From NCBI RefSeq assembly GCF_018070325.1, contig NZ_JAGPXY010000009.1:56195-120194 (forward strand): a stretch of DNA of 64,000 bases, written 5' to 3'. Within the stretch, counting starts at the first letter, position 1, and every line of letters starts with the position of its first letter. The notes under the pieces are model-generated. The model saw only the letters and a program-made list of their open reading frames with translations, was not told the origin of the DNA and ran no database searches. Below are positions 40,554 to 48,577 of this stretch, piece by piece. A program made the translations under genes and the position numbers. This DNA is from Micromonospora sp. H61. Lineage in GTDB: Bacteria > Actinomycetota > Actinomycetes > Mycobacteriales > Micromonosporaceae.

Positions 40554-41474
40554 GTGCGACGATCCTCATCAGCGGGGCGGCCGGCCGCCGGCGGCCGGGC
40601 CCCTCGGCAGCGCGCCGGCGACGCCGAGCAGCTCGGCTTCGAGGGAATGCCGGAGCGGCTGTTCGTCTGCACCCCGAGCAAGCTCGGCGCGTACGCGGAC
40701 TGCCCGCGTCGCTACCGCTACTCCTACGTCGACCGGCCCGCCCCGCCCAAGGGCCCGCCGTGGGCGCACAACTCGCTCGGCGCCAGCGTGCACACCGCCC
40801 TGAAGAACTGGTATGCGTTGCCCGCCGACCGGCGGCGTCCCGAGGCGCTGGCCACGCTGCTCAAGGGCACCTGGGTCCGCGAGGGCTACCGCGACGACGA
40901 GCAGGAACGGGCCGCCTACCGGCGGGCGTTGGGATGGCTGGAGGCGTACGTCGAGACGCTGGAGCCGGATTCCGACCCGCTCGGCGTGGAGCGGGTGGTG
41001 GCGGTCAAGACAGCGGTGTTGGCGTTCAACGGTCGTACCGACCGGATCGACTCGCGGCCCGGCCCGGAGGGGCCGGAGCTGGTCATCGTCGACTACAAGA
41101 CCGGCCGCACCGGGCTGGACACCGACGACGCCCGGGGCTCGCAGGCGCTGGCGCTCTACGCGTACGCCGCCGAGCGGGTGTTCCGTCGGCCGTGCCGCCG
41201 GGTGGAGCTGCACCACCTGCCGACCGGCACGGTCGCTGGCCACGACCACACAGTCGAATCGCTGGCCCGACAACTGACCCGCGCGGAAGAGACAGCCCGC
41301 GACATCATGGCCGCCGAGCGGGCAGTTGCCGACGGCGCCGACGCGGACGAGGCTTTCCCGGTGGCGCCCGGCCCGCGCTGCGGCTGGTGCGACTTTCGGC
41401 GGCACTGCCCGACGGGCGCGCAGGTCCCGGGCAAGGAGCCGTGGGCGGCCATGGACCGGCCCGCCGACGGCTGA
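40554..41474 (+). CDS. PD-(D/E)XK nuclease, RecB family with Fe-S cysteines
   Basis: A 306-residue nuclease of the RecB/AddB-like PD-(D/E)XK superfamily. The catalytic core has VLAFNGRTDRID and ELVIVDYKTGRTG (Asp, then the DYK pair). Four cysteines typical of the Fe-S 'staple' are present: one in GAYADCPRRYRYSYV and three in RCGWCDFRRHC. Such proteins cut single-stranded or branched DNA in repair. The GTG at 40554 lies 7 bases after CAGGAT and was preferred; an ATG ten codons earlier is also in frame. Confidence 0.85.
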   Translation: MRRSSSAGRPAAGGRAPRQRAGDAEQLGFEGMPERLFVCTPSKLGAYADCPRRYRYSYVDRPAPPKGPPWAHNSLGASVHTALKNWYALPADRRRPEALATLLKGTWVREGYRDDEQERAAYRRALGWLEAYVETLEPDSDPLGVERVVAVKTAVLAFNGRTDRIDSRPGPEGPELVIVDYKTGRTGLDTDDARGSQALALYAYAAERVFRRPCRRVELHHLPTGTVAGHDHTVESLARQLTRAEETARDIMAAERAVADGADADEAFPVAPGPRCGWCDFRRHCPTGAQVPGKEPWAAMDRPADG

Positions 41475-41493
41475 TCCGCCTGCCGTGGGCCGG

Positions 41494-42357
41494 TCAGCCG
41501 GCCAACGAGGCGGCCGCGTGCCGCGCGGCCCGCTCCTTTGCTGCCTGTATCAACGGCCCCTCCAGGTAGCGGCGGGGGACGGCGGCGAACGCGAGCCGCA
41601 GCGCGCGCACAGTCAGGTCCGCCGACAGGGCGGTGGTCGGTAGACCGAGACCTCCGTACATCCGGTGTGCCCACGTCGGCAGCAGGGCGAACGCGGTACC
41701 GGCGATCCCCAGGTACGCCCAGCGCGGCGGGCCCAGCGTGAGGCCCAACCGGACCGGCAGGCTGAGCTTCCACGGCAGCGGCGGGGCGGTGAGGAACACC
41801 GCCGTCTCGGCGGCCTCCCGGGTCATCCGCAACTGTGGCCGTACGGCCTCGTAGTAGTCCGCGACCTCGGCTGCGGTCCCCGGGACGGTGGCCGGGTCCA
41901 GGCCGACAAGGGCGGCGGCGCGGCGCTGCTCGGTGTAGTAGCCGTCCACCTCGTCGTCGCTCAGCGGCAGCCCGGCGCGTCGGGCCGTGCTCAGGAACGA
42001 CTCGACCTCGGTCACGTGTACCCAACGCAGCAGGTCCGGTTCGTCGATCCGGAACTGCTCACCGGTGAGCGTGTCGGTGGCCCGCAGCCGGTCGTGCAGG
42101 CGGCGTAGCCGGGCCCCGGCGGCCTCCGCCTCGGCGGTGGTCCCGTAGACCGTGGTCGCCACGTAGGTAGCGGTGCGGACCAGTCGGCCCCAGGCGTCGG
42201 TGCGGTAGTTGCTGTTCTGCGCGACCCCGGCCATGGCCCGGGGGTGCAACGCCTGGAGGTAGAGCGAGCGCAGGCCGGCGACGATCAGGATCGGCTCCTC
42301 GTGCACCTTCCACGTGACCGAACCCGGACCGAACAGGCCGAGGTCATCGGAGTCCAC
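41494..42357 (-). CDS. oxygenase MpaB family (DUF2236) protein
   Basis: A 287-residue protein of the DUF2236/MpaB group, related to latex-clearing-protein-like haem proteins. Marks are LYLQALHPRAMAGVAQNSNY, RTATYVATTVYGTTAEAEAA, LLRWVHVTEVESFLSTARR and YYEAVRPQLRMTREA. Members are thought to be haem- or metal-containing oxygenases; the substrate is unknown. The GTG at 42357 lies 6 bases after CACTCT. It is downstream of the FurA/CatR-type gene on the same strand (59-base gap), but probably has its own promoter. Confidence 0.82.
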   Translation of the reverse strand: MDSDDLGLFGPGSVTWKVHEEPILIVAGLRSLYLQALHPRAMAGVAQNSNYRTDAWGRLVRTATYVATTVYGTTAEAEAAGARLRRLHDRLRATDTLTGEQFRIDEPDLLRWVHVTEVESFLSTARRAGLPLSDDEVDGYYTEQRRAAALVGLDPATVPGTAAEVADYYEAVRPQLRMTREAAETAVFLTAPPLPWKLSLPVRLGLTLGPPRWAYLGIAGTAFALLPTWAHRMYGGLGLPTTALSADLTVRALRLAFAAVPRRYLEGPLIQAAKERAARHAAASLAG

Positions 42358-42416
42358 CGCACAAGAGTGCCACGGTCGGGCAGACCTCGCCGGTCACGTG
42401 CCGCCGGCGCCGCTGA

Positions 42417-42845
42417 TCAGACGTCGGCGGAGCGGCGGGCCCGGCAGTCCGGGCAGAGGCCCCAGAAGGTCACTTCGGCCTCGTCCACCTCGAACCCGTG
42501 CGCGCTGTTCGGCTCCAGGCACGGCGCGCTGCCCACCGCGCAGTCGATGTCGGCGATCTCGCCGCAGCCCCGGCAGACCACGTGGTGGTGGTTGTCGCCC
42601 ACCCGCGCCTCATAGCGGGCGGGACTGCCCGCCGGCTCGATCCGACGTGACAGCCCGGCCCGGGACAGCGCGCCCAGCACGTCGTAGACAGCCTGGGTGG
42701 ACACCGAGTCGAGGCGTTCGCGAACCCGCCGGGTGATCTCGTCGACCTCCAGGTGGCCGCCGTCGGCCAGCACGTCGAGCACCGCGAGGCGGGGGCGCGT
42801 GACGCGCAGGCCCCTCGACCGCAGCAACTCCTCGGCACCCGACAT
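42417..42845 (-). CDS. Fur family transcriptional regulator, FurA/CatR type
   Basis: A 142-residue regulator. The winged-helix domain contains GLRVTRPRLAVLDVLADGGH and DSVSTQAVYDVLGALSRAGL; the metal-binding dimer domain contains RYEARVGDNHHHVVCRGCGE, FEVDEAEVTFWGLCPDCRAR and the two CxxC pairs. It is closest to FurA/CatR, which control katG/catalase genes in response to peroxide, but no catalase lies nearby. The start codon is inside the palindrome CATTGGCCAATG, with TGTCAT 6 bases upstream, suggesting a leaderless, self-regulated gene. Confidence 0.88.
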   Translation of the reverse strand: MSGAEELLRSRGLRVTRPRLAVLDVLADGGHLEVDEITRRVRERLDSVSTQAVYDVLGALSRAGLSRRIEPAGSPARYEARVGDNHHHVVCRGCGEIADIDCAVGSAPCLEPNSAHGFEVDEAEVTFWGLCPDCRARRSADV

Positions 42846-42854
42846 TGGCCAATG
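42843..42854. promoter_or_regulatory. palindrome CATTGGCCAATG over the fur-family start codon
   Basis: A perfect 12-bp palindrome in which the left half, read on the minus strand, includes the ATG. It overlaps the predicted transcription start, a typical place for an autorepressor site. Confidence 0.5.
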
Positions 42855-43046
42855 ACAACACGCCCGACCCGCATCGACAACCGTCGCCCGCTCCGGGTGG
42901 CCACCGACACAGCCAGGCAAGATCGGGAGTACGGCCCAGAGGATGAACCCGATCGACGCGGCGCGCGTGTCACCGGTCGAGGGCCTGGGGACGATCGGCG
43001 GACCATAGGCTGACCACCCCTGACCATGATCCACCTGGAGGGTTCG

Positions 43047-43529
43047 ATGTTCGAGGAGATCCTGGGTCTACCGGTGCACGTCCTGGTAATCCACGCGGTC
43101 GTCGTGTTCGTGCCGCTGCTGGCGGTGCTGGCCATCGCGTACGTGGGGCTACCGCGGTGGCGGCACCGGCTGGACTGGGCCCTGGGCCTCCTCGCCGTGG
43201 CCGCGCCGGTGACCGCCTACGTCGCCGTCAAGTCGGGTGAGGCACTCACCGACGCGCTGGTGGCCAGGGGCTTCCAGGGGCCGATCCTCGATCAGATCTT
43301 CGAGCACTCCCGCTACGGTGACATCCTGTTACGCGTCGTGGTGCCGCTCGGGATCGTGGCCATCCTGCTGCTCGTGGCGACAAGTGGCCACCCCCGGGTG
43401 CCGCAGTTGCCCGCGCTGGTCATCCCGGTGCTGGCGGTAGCGGCCGTGGGGCTCTCCATTGCCGCTTTGGTCTACGTCTACCTGACCGGCCACTCCGGTG
43501 CCGAGACGGTTTGGGGCACCACCCTCTGA
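43047..43529 (+). CDS. DUF2231 domain membrane protein
   Basis: A 160-residue membrane protein with four helices of the DUF2231 family. It begins MFEEILGLPVHVLVIHAVVV with the conserved HPxxVHF-like region (here LPVHVLVIHAVVVFVPLL), then YVAVKSGEALTDALV and FEHSRYGDILLRVVV. The family is linked to haem or redox membrane proteins, but the function is unknown. The ATG at 43047 was chosen for GGAGG five bases upstream; an ATG seven codons earlier lacks a ribosome site. It is divergent from the Fur-family gene and might be one of its targets. Confidence 0.82.
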   Translation: MFEEILGLPVHVLVIHAVVVFVPLLAVLAIAYVGLPRWRHRLDWALGLLAVAAPVTAYVAVKSGEALTDALVARGFQGPILDQIFEHSRYGDILLRVVVPLGIVAILLLVATSGHPRVPQLPALVIPVLAVAAVGLSIAALVYVYLTGHSGAETVWGTTL

Positions 43530-43563
43530 GCTGCTGCTCGCTGCCGCTGCCCGTGGGCGGGCA

Positions 43564-44037
43564 TCAGAAGATGACTCGCGAGCAGAGCAGACAGAGCAGT
43601 ACCAGCAGCACCACGCCGGCCGCTGCGCCGAAACCGTAGGTGACCCGCTGCGATCGCTGCTCGGCCGCGTCCAGTTCGGCCATGTCCTGCGGCGGCAGCT
43701 GTCGCGGCGGCGCCGCCTGCAGATGTACGGGTGGACGCCAACCCGCCGGCGGCGGCACGCTCGGCGGCGGGCCGGAGTACCCGCTGGCAGTGCCCCCAGC
43801 CGGCGCTGGTCCGGCCGGCGGCGGGCCGGCGTTCCCGCTGGGAGGGCGCCCCGTCGATGCTGGGCTGGCCTGCTCGTTCCGCGGTGGATCGCTGGGCCCG
43901 CTTGTCGGTGGATTGGTGGGCCCGGTCGGTGCTGTGGTCGCGGGCGCGGCGGGAGGTTGGTCCGCCACCGCGTCGTCACCGGTGTCGGGCCGTCGCCAGT
44001 AGTCGTCCGGGTTGCTGCCACCGCTGGGGGTCGTCAC
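43564..44037 (-). CDS. Pro-rich tail-anchored membrane protein
   Basis: A 157-residue protein with a long disordered Pro/Ala/Thr/Gly-rich region (residues 1-110) and a C-terminal membrane helix (TYGFGAAAGVVLLVLLCLLC) that leaves only a few residues outside, so it is probably tail-anchored. A short conserved-looking start reads TTPSGGSNPDDYWRRPDTGD. No function is known. The GTG at 44037 lies 8 bases after TAGCGT, giving a leaderless promoter, and is divergent from the small gene at 44181. Confidence 0.65.
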   Translation of the reverse strand: MTTPSGGSNPDDYWRRPDTGDDAVADQPPAAPATTAPTGPTNPPTSGPSDPPRNEQASPASTGRPPSGNAGPPPAGPAPAGGTASGYSGPPPSVPPPAGWRPPVHLQAAPPRQLPPQDMAELDAAEQRSQRVTYGFGAAAGVVLLVLLCLLCSRVIF

Positions 44038-44045
44038 GCCGTCCG

Positions 44046-44051
44046 ACGCTA
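44046..44051 (-). promoter_or_regulatory. -10 element (TAGCGT) of the tail-anchored protein gene
   Basis: On the minus strand TAGCGT lies 8 bases before the GTG at 44037. Confidence 0.5.
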
Positions 44052-44166
44052 CCAACGCCACCGGCGGCCCGGTCGCTTCTGGCCGGCGCGCCCACTGTCG
44101 GCGGTCCGGCCGGCTCTGCCTGGCGTGCCCACCGCCGATGGCCCGGTCCACCGCCTTCGGCTGGGC

Positions 44167-44172
44167 TAGTCT
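44167..44172 (+). promoter_or_regulatory. -10 element (TAGTCT) of the small acidic protein gene
   Basis: TAGTCT lies 8 bases before the GTG at 44181. Confidence 0.5.
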
Positions 44173-44180
44173 TGCCGCTC

Positions 44181-44363
44181 GTGAGCACCGAGGACCCTGG
44201 CACGCACGGCGCACGTGGAGACGATGACCGCGCCGTCGACCTGAGCGAAGACTTCGTGGTGCTGCCCGAGCAGACCACTGACGACACCGACCGTGGTTGG
44301 GGCGAGCGGTCGGGCGGCAACGACGACTGGCTGCTCGCCGAACGCCCCCCGCACTGGGACTGA
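44181..44363 (+). CDS. small acidic protein of unknown function
   Basis: A 60-residue, very acidic protein (net charge strongly negative) with AVDLSEDFVVLPEQTTDDTD and an end reading NDDWLLAERPPHWD. It is too small for a confident family call, but codon use and the leaderless promoter (TAGTCT 8 bases upstream) support it as a real gene, and the Trp-rich C-terminus looks like a conserved docking motif. It is divergent from 43564-44037. Confidence 0.55.
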   Translation: MSTEDPGTHGARGDDDRAVDLSEDFVVLPEQTTDDTDRGWGERSGGNDDWLLAERPPHWD

Positions 44364-44484
44364 ACCCCCAGTGGTGCGGCCAGACCCCCACGACCTCGAT
44401 CTGACAGCCGACCGTGGGATGAACGGACCGGACGGTCTCGCAGCGGAACCTGCCCCGGCGTGGTCGTACCCGTCGGCGGGCGGG

Positions 44485-44727
44485 TCAGCCCCCTCCGGTG
44501 CCGGCCCCCGCTGACGGCGGTGGAGTCCGTGGTGGCGGGGTTCGGTCTGCCACCGACGGCGCGTCGGAGGGCACGGGGGTCGGCGGGCACCCGGTCGGGG
44601 TGTGCAGGACCGCGGCGGCCAGGCCGAGCAGCGCGGCGACCAGACCGGCCCGGAGCAGGGTGCGCCCGCCGGGCAGAGTGAGCTGGCGCAGCGGGCGCAA
44701 CGCCCGCGCGGAATCCGGATCGAGCAT
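44485..44727 (-). CDS. small membrane protein, possibly a truncated SAF/CpaB-type N-terminus
   Basis: An 80-residue reading frame with a short basic N-terminus (DPDSARALRPLRQLTLPGGR), one membrane helix (LLRAGLVAALLGLAAAVLHT) and a Pro-rich tail. The position after fmdB is where related genomes carry an SAF-domain (CpaB/RcpC-like) protein that begins with a similar helix, so this may be a shortened version; no SAF domain is visible downstream in any frame. Either a genuine small protein or a remnant. GGGAGG lies about eleven bases before the ATG. Confidence 0.4.
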   Translation of the reverse strand: MLDPDSARALRPLRQLTLPGGRTLLRAGLVAALLGLAAAVLHTPTGCPPTPVPSDAPSVADRTPPPRTPPPSAGAGTGGG

Positions 44728-44966
44728 CGCCTCTGCCGCCTCCCGTCCCCGAGCGCCGCAGTGGCACCCGTGTACGGGGAGGCTAGGCAGTTTCCGCCGC
44801 TTCGGCCGACCCACTGCCGACGCCTGTGGACAACCGCCCGGCCTGTGGAAAACGCGCATCCGACGGCGCGATCTGCTATGGCAGCCGCCTTGATCGACTC
44901 GGGATCAAGGAACCCGGGCGGTCAGAGCGGCGGGGACAGGCCGACTTCCTGAAACCGAGTGGGTCG

Positions 44967-44994
44967 AGGCCCGACCCGTGGTGGGGTCGGGCCT
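44967..44994 (-). terminator. intrinsic terminator after the fmdB-type gene
   Basis: An 11-bp stem (AGGCCCGACCC / GGGTCGGGCCT) with a 6-base loop lies 8 bases beyond the stop codon of the minus-strand gene. Confidence 0.7.
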
Positions 44995-45001
44995 TCGGCG
45001 A

Positions 45002-45388
45002 TCAGGACGTGGAGCTGGCCGCTGCCGTCTTGCCGCCGCCCGATCCACCCGAGGACGACCCGGAGGAGGACGACGAGCCCGAGGACGAACCGGACGAGGA
45101 CGACCCGGACGAGGACGAGGACCCCGAAGAGGACGAGGAGCTGTCACCGGAGGACGACTCGGACTTCGCCGGCTTGGTGGCCGTGCCGCCGGCGGTCGTC
45201 TCGGAACCGGCCGCCCGGGAGTCGGTGCGGTAGAAGCCCGAACCCTTGAAGACGATGCCGACCGAGTTGAAGACCTTGCGCAGCCGCCCCTGACACGCCG
45301 GGCACTCGGTCAGCGGCTCGTCAGAGAAGGACTGCACCGCCTCGAGCTGCTCACCGCACGTGGTGCAGGCGTACTGGTACGTGGGCAC
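45002..45388 (-). CDS. FmdB-type zinc-ribbon protein with Ser-rich tail (Ruc/Rv0991c-like)
   Basis: A 128-residue protein. The N-terminal zinc ribbon has two CxxC pairs (YACTTCGEQLEAVQSFSDEP and ECPACQGRLRKVFNSVGIVF), then KGSGFYRTDS. The last 70 residues are mostly Ser and Gly. This layout and the location next to 5-formyl-THF cyclo-ligase and galU match mycobacterial Rv0991c (Ruc), reported as a redox-switched co-chaperone that works with Hsp70 under oxidative stress. The GTG start has a GGAGGAGA ribosome site. The function is inferred from this similarity. Confidence 0.8.
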   Translation of the reverse strand: MPTYQYACTTCGEQLEAVQSFSDEPLTECPACQGRLRKVFNSVGIVFKGSGFYRTDSRAAGSETTAGGTATKPAKSESSSGDSSSSSSGSSSSSGSSSSGSSSGSSSSSGSSSGGSGGGKTAAASSTS

Positions 45389-45450
45389 GTTCTCCTCCGG
45401 ATCTGGGCTCAGCCAGTTGGCACTCGACGTATTCGAGTGCCAATGGTGCG

Positions 45451-46128
45451 TCATTCGGCCCGGGTTCGTCCAGCAGACGTGTGGGGCGCGACACCGTGCG
45501 CCGCACCCGGGCCGCCGTCAAGCGTACGCACCCCGTCGGCGGGAGTGACGACCGCGCGCACCCGGCGGTCGTGGGGCTCCGCCGGCAGCGCCTCGACCAG
45601 CTCACCGTCGTGCAACGGCACCACCGTCAGGGTCGCCTCGGGTACCCGGGCGAGTGCGCGATCGTACGAGCCGCCGCCGCGCCCGAGCCGCCGACCGTCG
45701 CCGTCGACAGCGAGAGCCGGTACGACCACCAGCTCCGCGTGCGCCACGGCGGTCACCCCGAGGCGGGCACCCACTGGTTCTCGGATACCCCGCCCCGCCG
45801 CGATCAAGGCACCGGGCCCGGTATACGCCGCCCAGTCCAGATCCAGGTCGGCGAGGAGCACCGGCAGCAGCAACTCGGCTTCCGCCGGCAGCGCCGCCCG
45901 CAGCACCTCGGGCAGGTCGGCGCCGCCGGGTTCGGAGCCGACCGGCACGTACGCCGTCATCCGGTGCGGGCGCAGCCGGCGTACCAGGGCGACCAGCTCG
46001 GCCTGCACGCGCCCGGCGGCGGCTGCCCGGGTCTCGGCGGGCAGCGACCGGCGGCGAGCGAGCAGCTCGACGCGGGTGTCCCGCTTCGCCATCCGGGTCA
46101 CTTCCGCTTCATCAGAAAATTCCGGCAC
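45451..46128 (-). CDS. 5-formyltetrahydrofolate cyclo-ligase
   Basis: A 225-residue enzyme that converts 5-formyl-THF to 5,10-methenyl-THF with ATP. Marks are KRDTRVELLARRRSLPAETR, YVPVGSEPGGADLPEVLRAA, ELVVVPALAVDGDGRRLGRG and GGGSYDRAL (phosphate-binding region). The GTG at 46128 (AGGAG six bases upstream) was chosen; an ATG 12 codons later is possible. It lies 62 bases upstream of the zinc-ribbon gene on the same strand and is divergent from the diguanylate cyclase. Confidence 0.87.
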   Translation of the reverse strand: MPEFSDEAEVTRMAKRDTRVELLARRRSLPAETRAAAAGRVQAELVALVRRLRPHRMTAYVPVGSEPGGADLPEVLRAALPAEAELLLPVLLADLDLDWAAYTGPGALIAAGRGIREPVGARLGVTAVAHAELVVVPALAVDGDGRRLGRGGGSYDRALARVPEATLTVVPLHDGELVEALPAEPHDRRVRAVVTPADGVRTLDGGPGAAHGVAPHTSAGRTRAE

Positions 46129-46213
46129 GCAACACTCCTGACGCAACGCCTCTCCCACGGTTGCACTGTGTCAGCATCGCAAGCAACGGAGGCGGAACTT
46201 CCGGGGGGACCGA

Positions 46214-48568
46214 GTGACGCTACGCGGGCGGTTGACGGCAGCCTTCCTCGTGGTGGTGCTCGGGCCGGTCCTGCTCGGCGCGCTCTTCGTCGCCTCCACC
46301 GTCGCGGCGGGCGACCGCAGCCGCTCCACCGAGCGCCTGGCGGTGGCGGCGTCCACCGTTCGTACCTCGGTCGACGCGCTCTGCCAGCAGCTACGCGCCA
46401 CCGCCGACGCGGTGGCGCTCACCGCCGATCCGGCCGTCGCCGCCGCGCAACTGGTCGGCCGGGGTCTGGCCGCCGCGGTGCTGGTCACCGACATGGCCGG
46501 CCAGATCACCTACATATCGCCCGGTGCTCCGTCGACCCCGTGGCAGGACTGCGCCGGCTCGACCGAAGAAACGAACGGGGGCACGAACGGGGGCTCGGCC
46601 GGCCCGGTCCGTGCGTTGGCCGCCCAGGTCGACCTGCACGATCGTGCCGGCACCCGGCTGGGCACTGTGACCGCCGCACAACTGCTCGACCCGGCCTTCG
46701 TGGCCCGACTGGCGGCGGTGACCGGGGTGGCGGTCACCCTGCTCGACAGCGGGGCGAGCGCCGCGCGGGTCACCCACACGACCGAGTCCCGTGACGTCCG
46801 CGACGCGGTGCTGGCCGCCGCCGTCGGCGTACGGGGCGAGCAGGTCACCGAGACCAACGAGGGCCGGTATGTGCGCAGGCTCGGGCCCTCCGACGCGCAG
46901 CCACTGCCACTGGTGCTCTCCGTGCCCAGTGAACGGCCACCGGGGCTGCACGCCACGCTGGTCGGGGTGGTGGTGCTGGCCGGGCTGCTCGCGGTGCTGA
47001 CCGCCTGGCGGCTGGCCCGGTTGACCACCCGGCCGCTGGCGGAACTGGCCGGCGCGGTCGACCGGGTGGCCCAGGGCGACCTGACCGCCCGGGTGCCGGT
47101 ACGCAGCCGCGACGAGTTGGGACGGTTGGCCGCCGCCTTCAACCGGATGACCCGGGAGACCGGCTCCTACGTCGCGGCGTTGACCAGCAACCGGGATCAG
47201 CTGCGCGGGCACCTCGCGGTGCTCGGCGACACCCTGGCCAGCACGCACGACCTGCAACGCATCCTGCGGGTGATCCTGCGCAGTGCCATCGGGGCCACCG
47301 GCGCACGGGCGGGTGCCGTGCTGCTGGTGGAGACCGGCGGGGTGCTCGTCGCGCAGTGCACCGAGGGGTTGGACGGGCGCTGGCCGGCCGAGGAGGCGGA
47401 CGGGTCGCAGACGCTCCGGGTGCCGGTCGGCGTCGGTGTGGTCGGTGAGGTCGCCGCCACCGGGGAACCGCAGCGGGGCAGGGCGGAGCCGACCGGGGCG
47501 CCAACGGGTGAGCCACGCTGTCGCACCTACGTCGCGGTTCCGTTCGCCGCCCCGGCCGGCGGTGCCACGGCCACCCTCGGCGGGCCCTCGGGGCCGGTCG
47601 ACGAGGCGGGCGCGGCGGCCGCGCTCGGCGTACTGGCCCTCTACGACCGGCTGGGCGCCGACGAGTTCGACGACGACGACCTGGCCACCCTGCGCACCTT
47701 CGCCGGCCACGCGGCAGTGGCGGTGGACAACGTCCGGGTGCACGAGGAGGCGCAGCGGCTCTCCCTCACCGACCCGCTCACCGGGCTGTGGAACTACCGC
47801 TACCTGCGCGAGTCGATCCGGCGGGAGGTGGAACGGGCCAGCCGCTTCGGGCGGATGCTCAGCGTCCTCGCGTTGGACCTGGACCGGTTCAAGGACGTCA
47901 ACGACACCTACGGGCACGCCGCGGGGGACACCGTCCTGGCCGAGTTCGCCCGCCGGGTGCGCGGAGAGATCCGTGAGGTCGACCTGGCCTTCCGCCAGGG
48001 TGGTGAGGAGTTCGTGCTGCTGCTGCCGGAGACCGACGCGCGGGGCGCGGCGATCGTGGCCGAGCGGCTCGGCGCGGCGGTGCGCGACACGCCCATCGCC
48101 GTCGAGGCGTACGCCGGGCCGGTCCTGGTGACCGTGTCGGTGGGCATCGCCGTCTTCCCGGACCACGGCAGCACCGGGCGGGAGGTGCTGGAGGCCGCCG
48201 ACGACGCGCTCTACGCGGCCAAGGCGGCGGGCCGCGACACGTACCGGGTCGCCGAGGTGCGCTCGGAGCTGCCGACCCGGGAGATTCCGGTGCTCGCGTG
48301 TGCGGTGAGCCCACCCGACGGGCTGCCGCGCGCCGGCCAGCCGGTGCAGGTCAGCCGGGAGCCGGGCGGGCCCGCCCGGTCCGACCCGGCGGCGGGCGTA
48401 CCGGAATCATCGCTGGCGGGTCCGGCGGACGCCCGACCGGATTCGGTCGACGACACGCCGGACAGCGCGACGGGCGCGGCGCGGGCCGGCCCGGACGCGG
48501 CGCGGCCGGGGCCGGGTGGCGGCGCGTCTTCTGGGCCACACCCGCCGCGGCAGAGCCGTGGCCGATAG
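46214..48568 (+). CDS. diguanylate cyclase with HAMP and GAF domains
   Basis: A 784-residue membrane sensor that makes cyclic di-GMP. Order: helix 1 (about 10-32), an extracytoplasmic sensor region (33-250), helix 2 (250-270), HAMP (about 260-315), GAF (about 330-515), GGDEF (about 515-680) and a disordered Pro/Ala/Gly tail of 90 residues. The GGDEF domain has LTDPLTGLWNYRYLRESI, the active-site GGEEF and, five residues before it, RxxD (REVD), so product inhibition should operate. No EAL domain is present. The last codon's TAG stop forms part of the galU promoter. Confidence 0.9.
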   Translation: MTLRGRLTAAFLVVVLGPVLLGALFVASTVAAGDRSRSTERLAVAASTVRTSVDALCQQLRATADAVALTADPAVAAAQLVGRGLAAAVLVTDMAGQITYISPGAPSTPWQDCAGSTEETNGGTNGGSAGPVRALAAQVDLHDRAGTRLGTVTAAQLLDPAFVARLAAVTGVAVTLLDSGASAARVTHTTESRDVRDAVLAAAVGVRGEQVTETNEGRYVRRLGPSDAQPLPLVLSVPSERPPGLHATLVGVVVLAGLLAVLTAWRLARLTTRPLAELAGAVDRVAQGDLTARVPVRSRDELGRLAAAFNRMTRETGSYVAALTSNRDQLRGHLAVLGDTLASTHDLQRILRVILRSAIGATGARAGAVLLVETGGVLVAQCTEGLDGRWPAEEADGSQTLRVPVGVGVVGEVAATGEPQRGRAEPTGAPTGEPRCRTYVAVPFAAPAGGATATLGGPSGPVDEAGAAAALGVLALYDRLGADEFDDDDLATLRTFAGHAAVAVDNVRVHEEAQRLSLTDPLTGLWNYRYLRESIRREVERASRFGRMLSVLALDLDRFKDVNDTYGHAAGDTVLAEFARRVRGEIREVDLAFRQGGEEFVLLLPETDARGAAIVAERLGAAVRDTPIAVEAYAGPVLVTVSVGIAVFPDHGSTGREVLEAADDALYAAKAAGRDTYRVAEVRSELPTREIPVLACAVSPPDGLPRAGQPVQVSREPGGPARSDPAAGVPESSLAGPADARPDSVDDTPDSATGAARAGPDAARPGPGGGASSGPHPPRQSRGR

Positions 48569-48571
48569 TCT
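48566..48571 (+). promoter_or_regulatory. -10 element (TAGTCT) of galU, overlapping the upstream stop codon
   Basis: TAGTCT is 6 bases before the galU ATG, and its first three bases are the stop codon of the diguanylate cyclase gene. Confidence 0.55.
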
Positions 48572-48577
48572 CGCGGC

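Noticed and set aside
44826..45233. Plus-strand open frame encoding an extremely acidic protein
   Set aside because: It is the complement of the Ser-codon run in the Ruc-like gene; Glu/Asp runs there are a by-product of Ser/Gly codons on the other strand.
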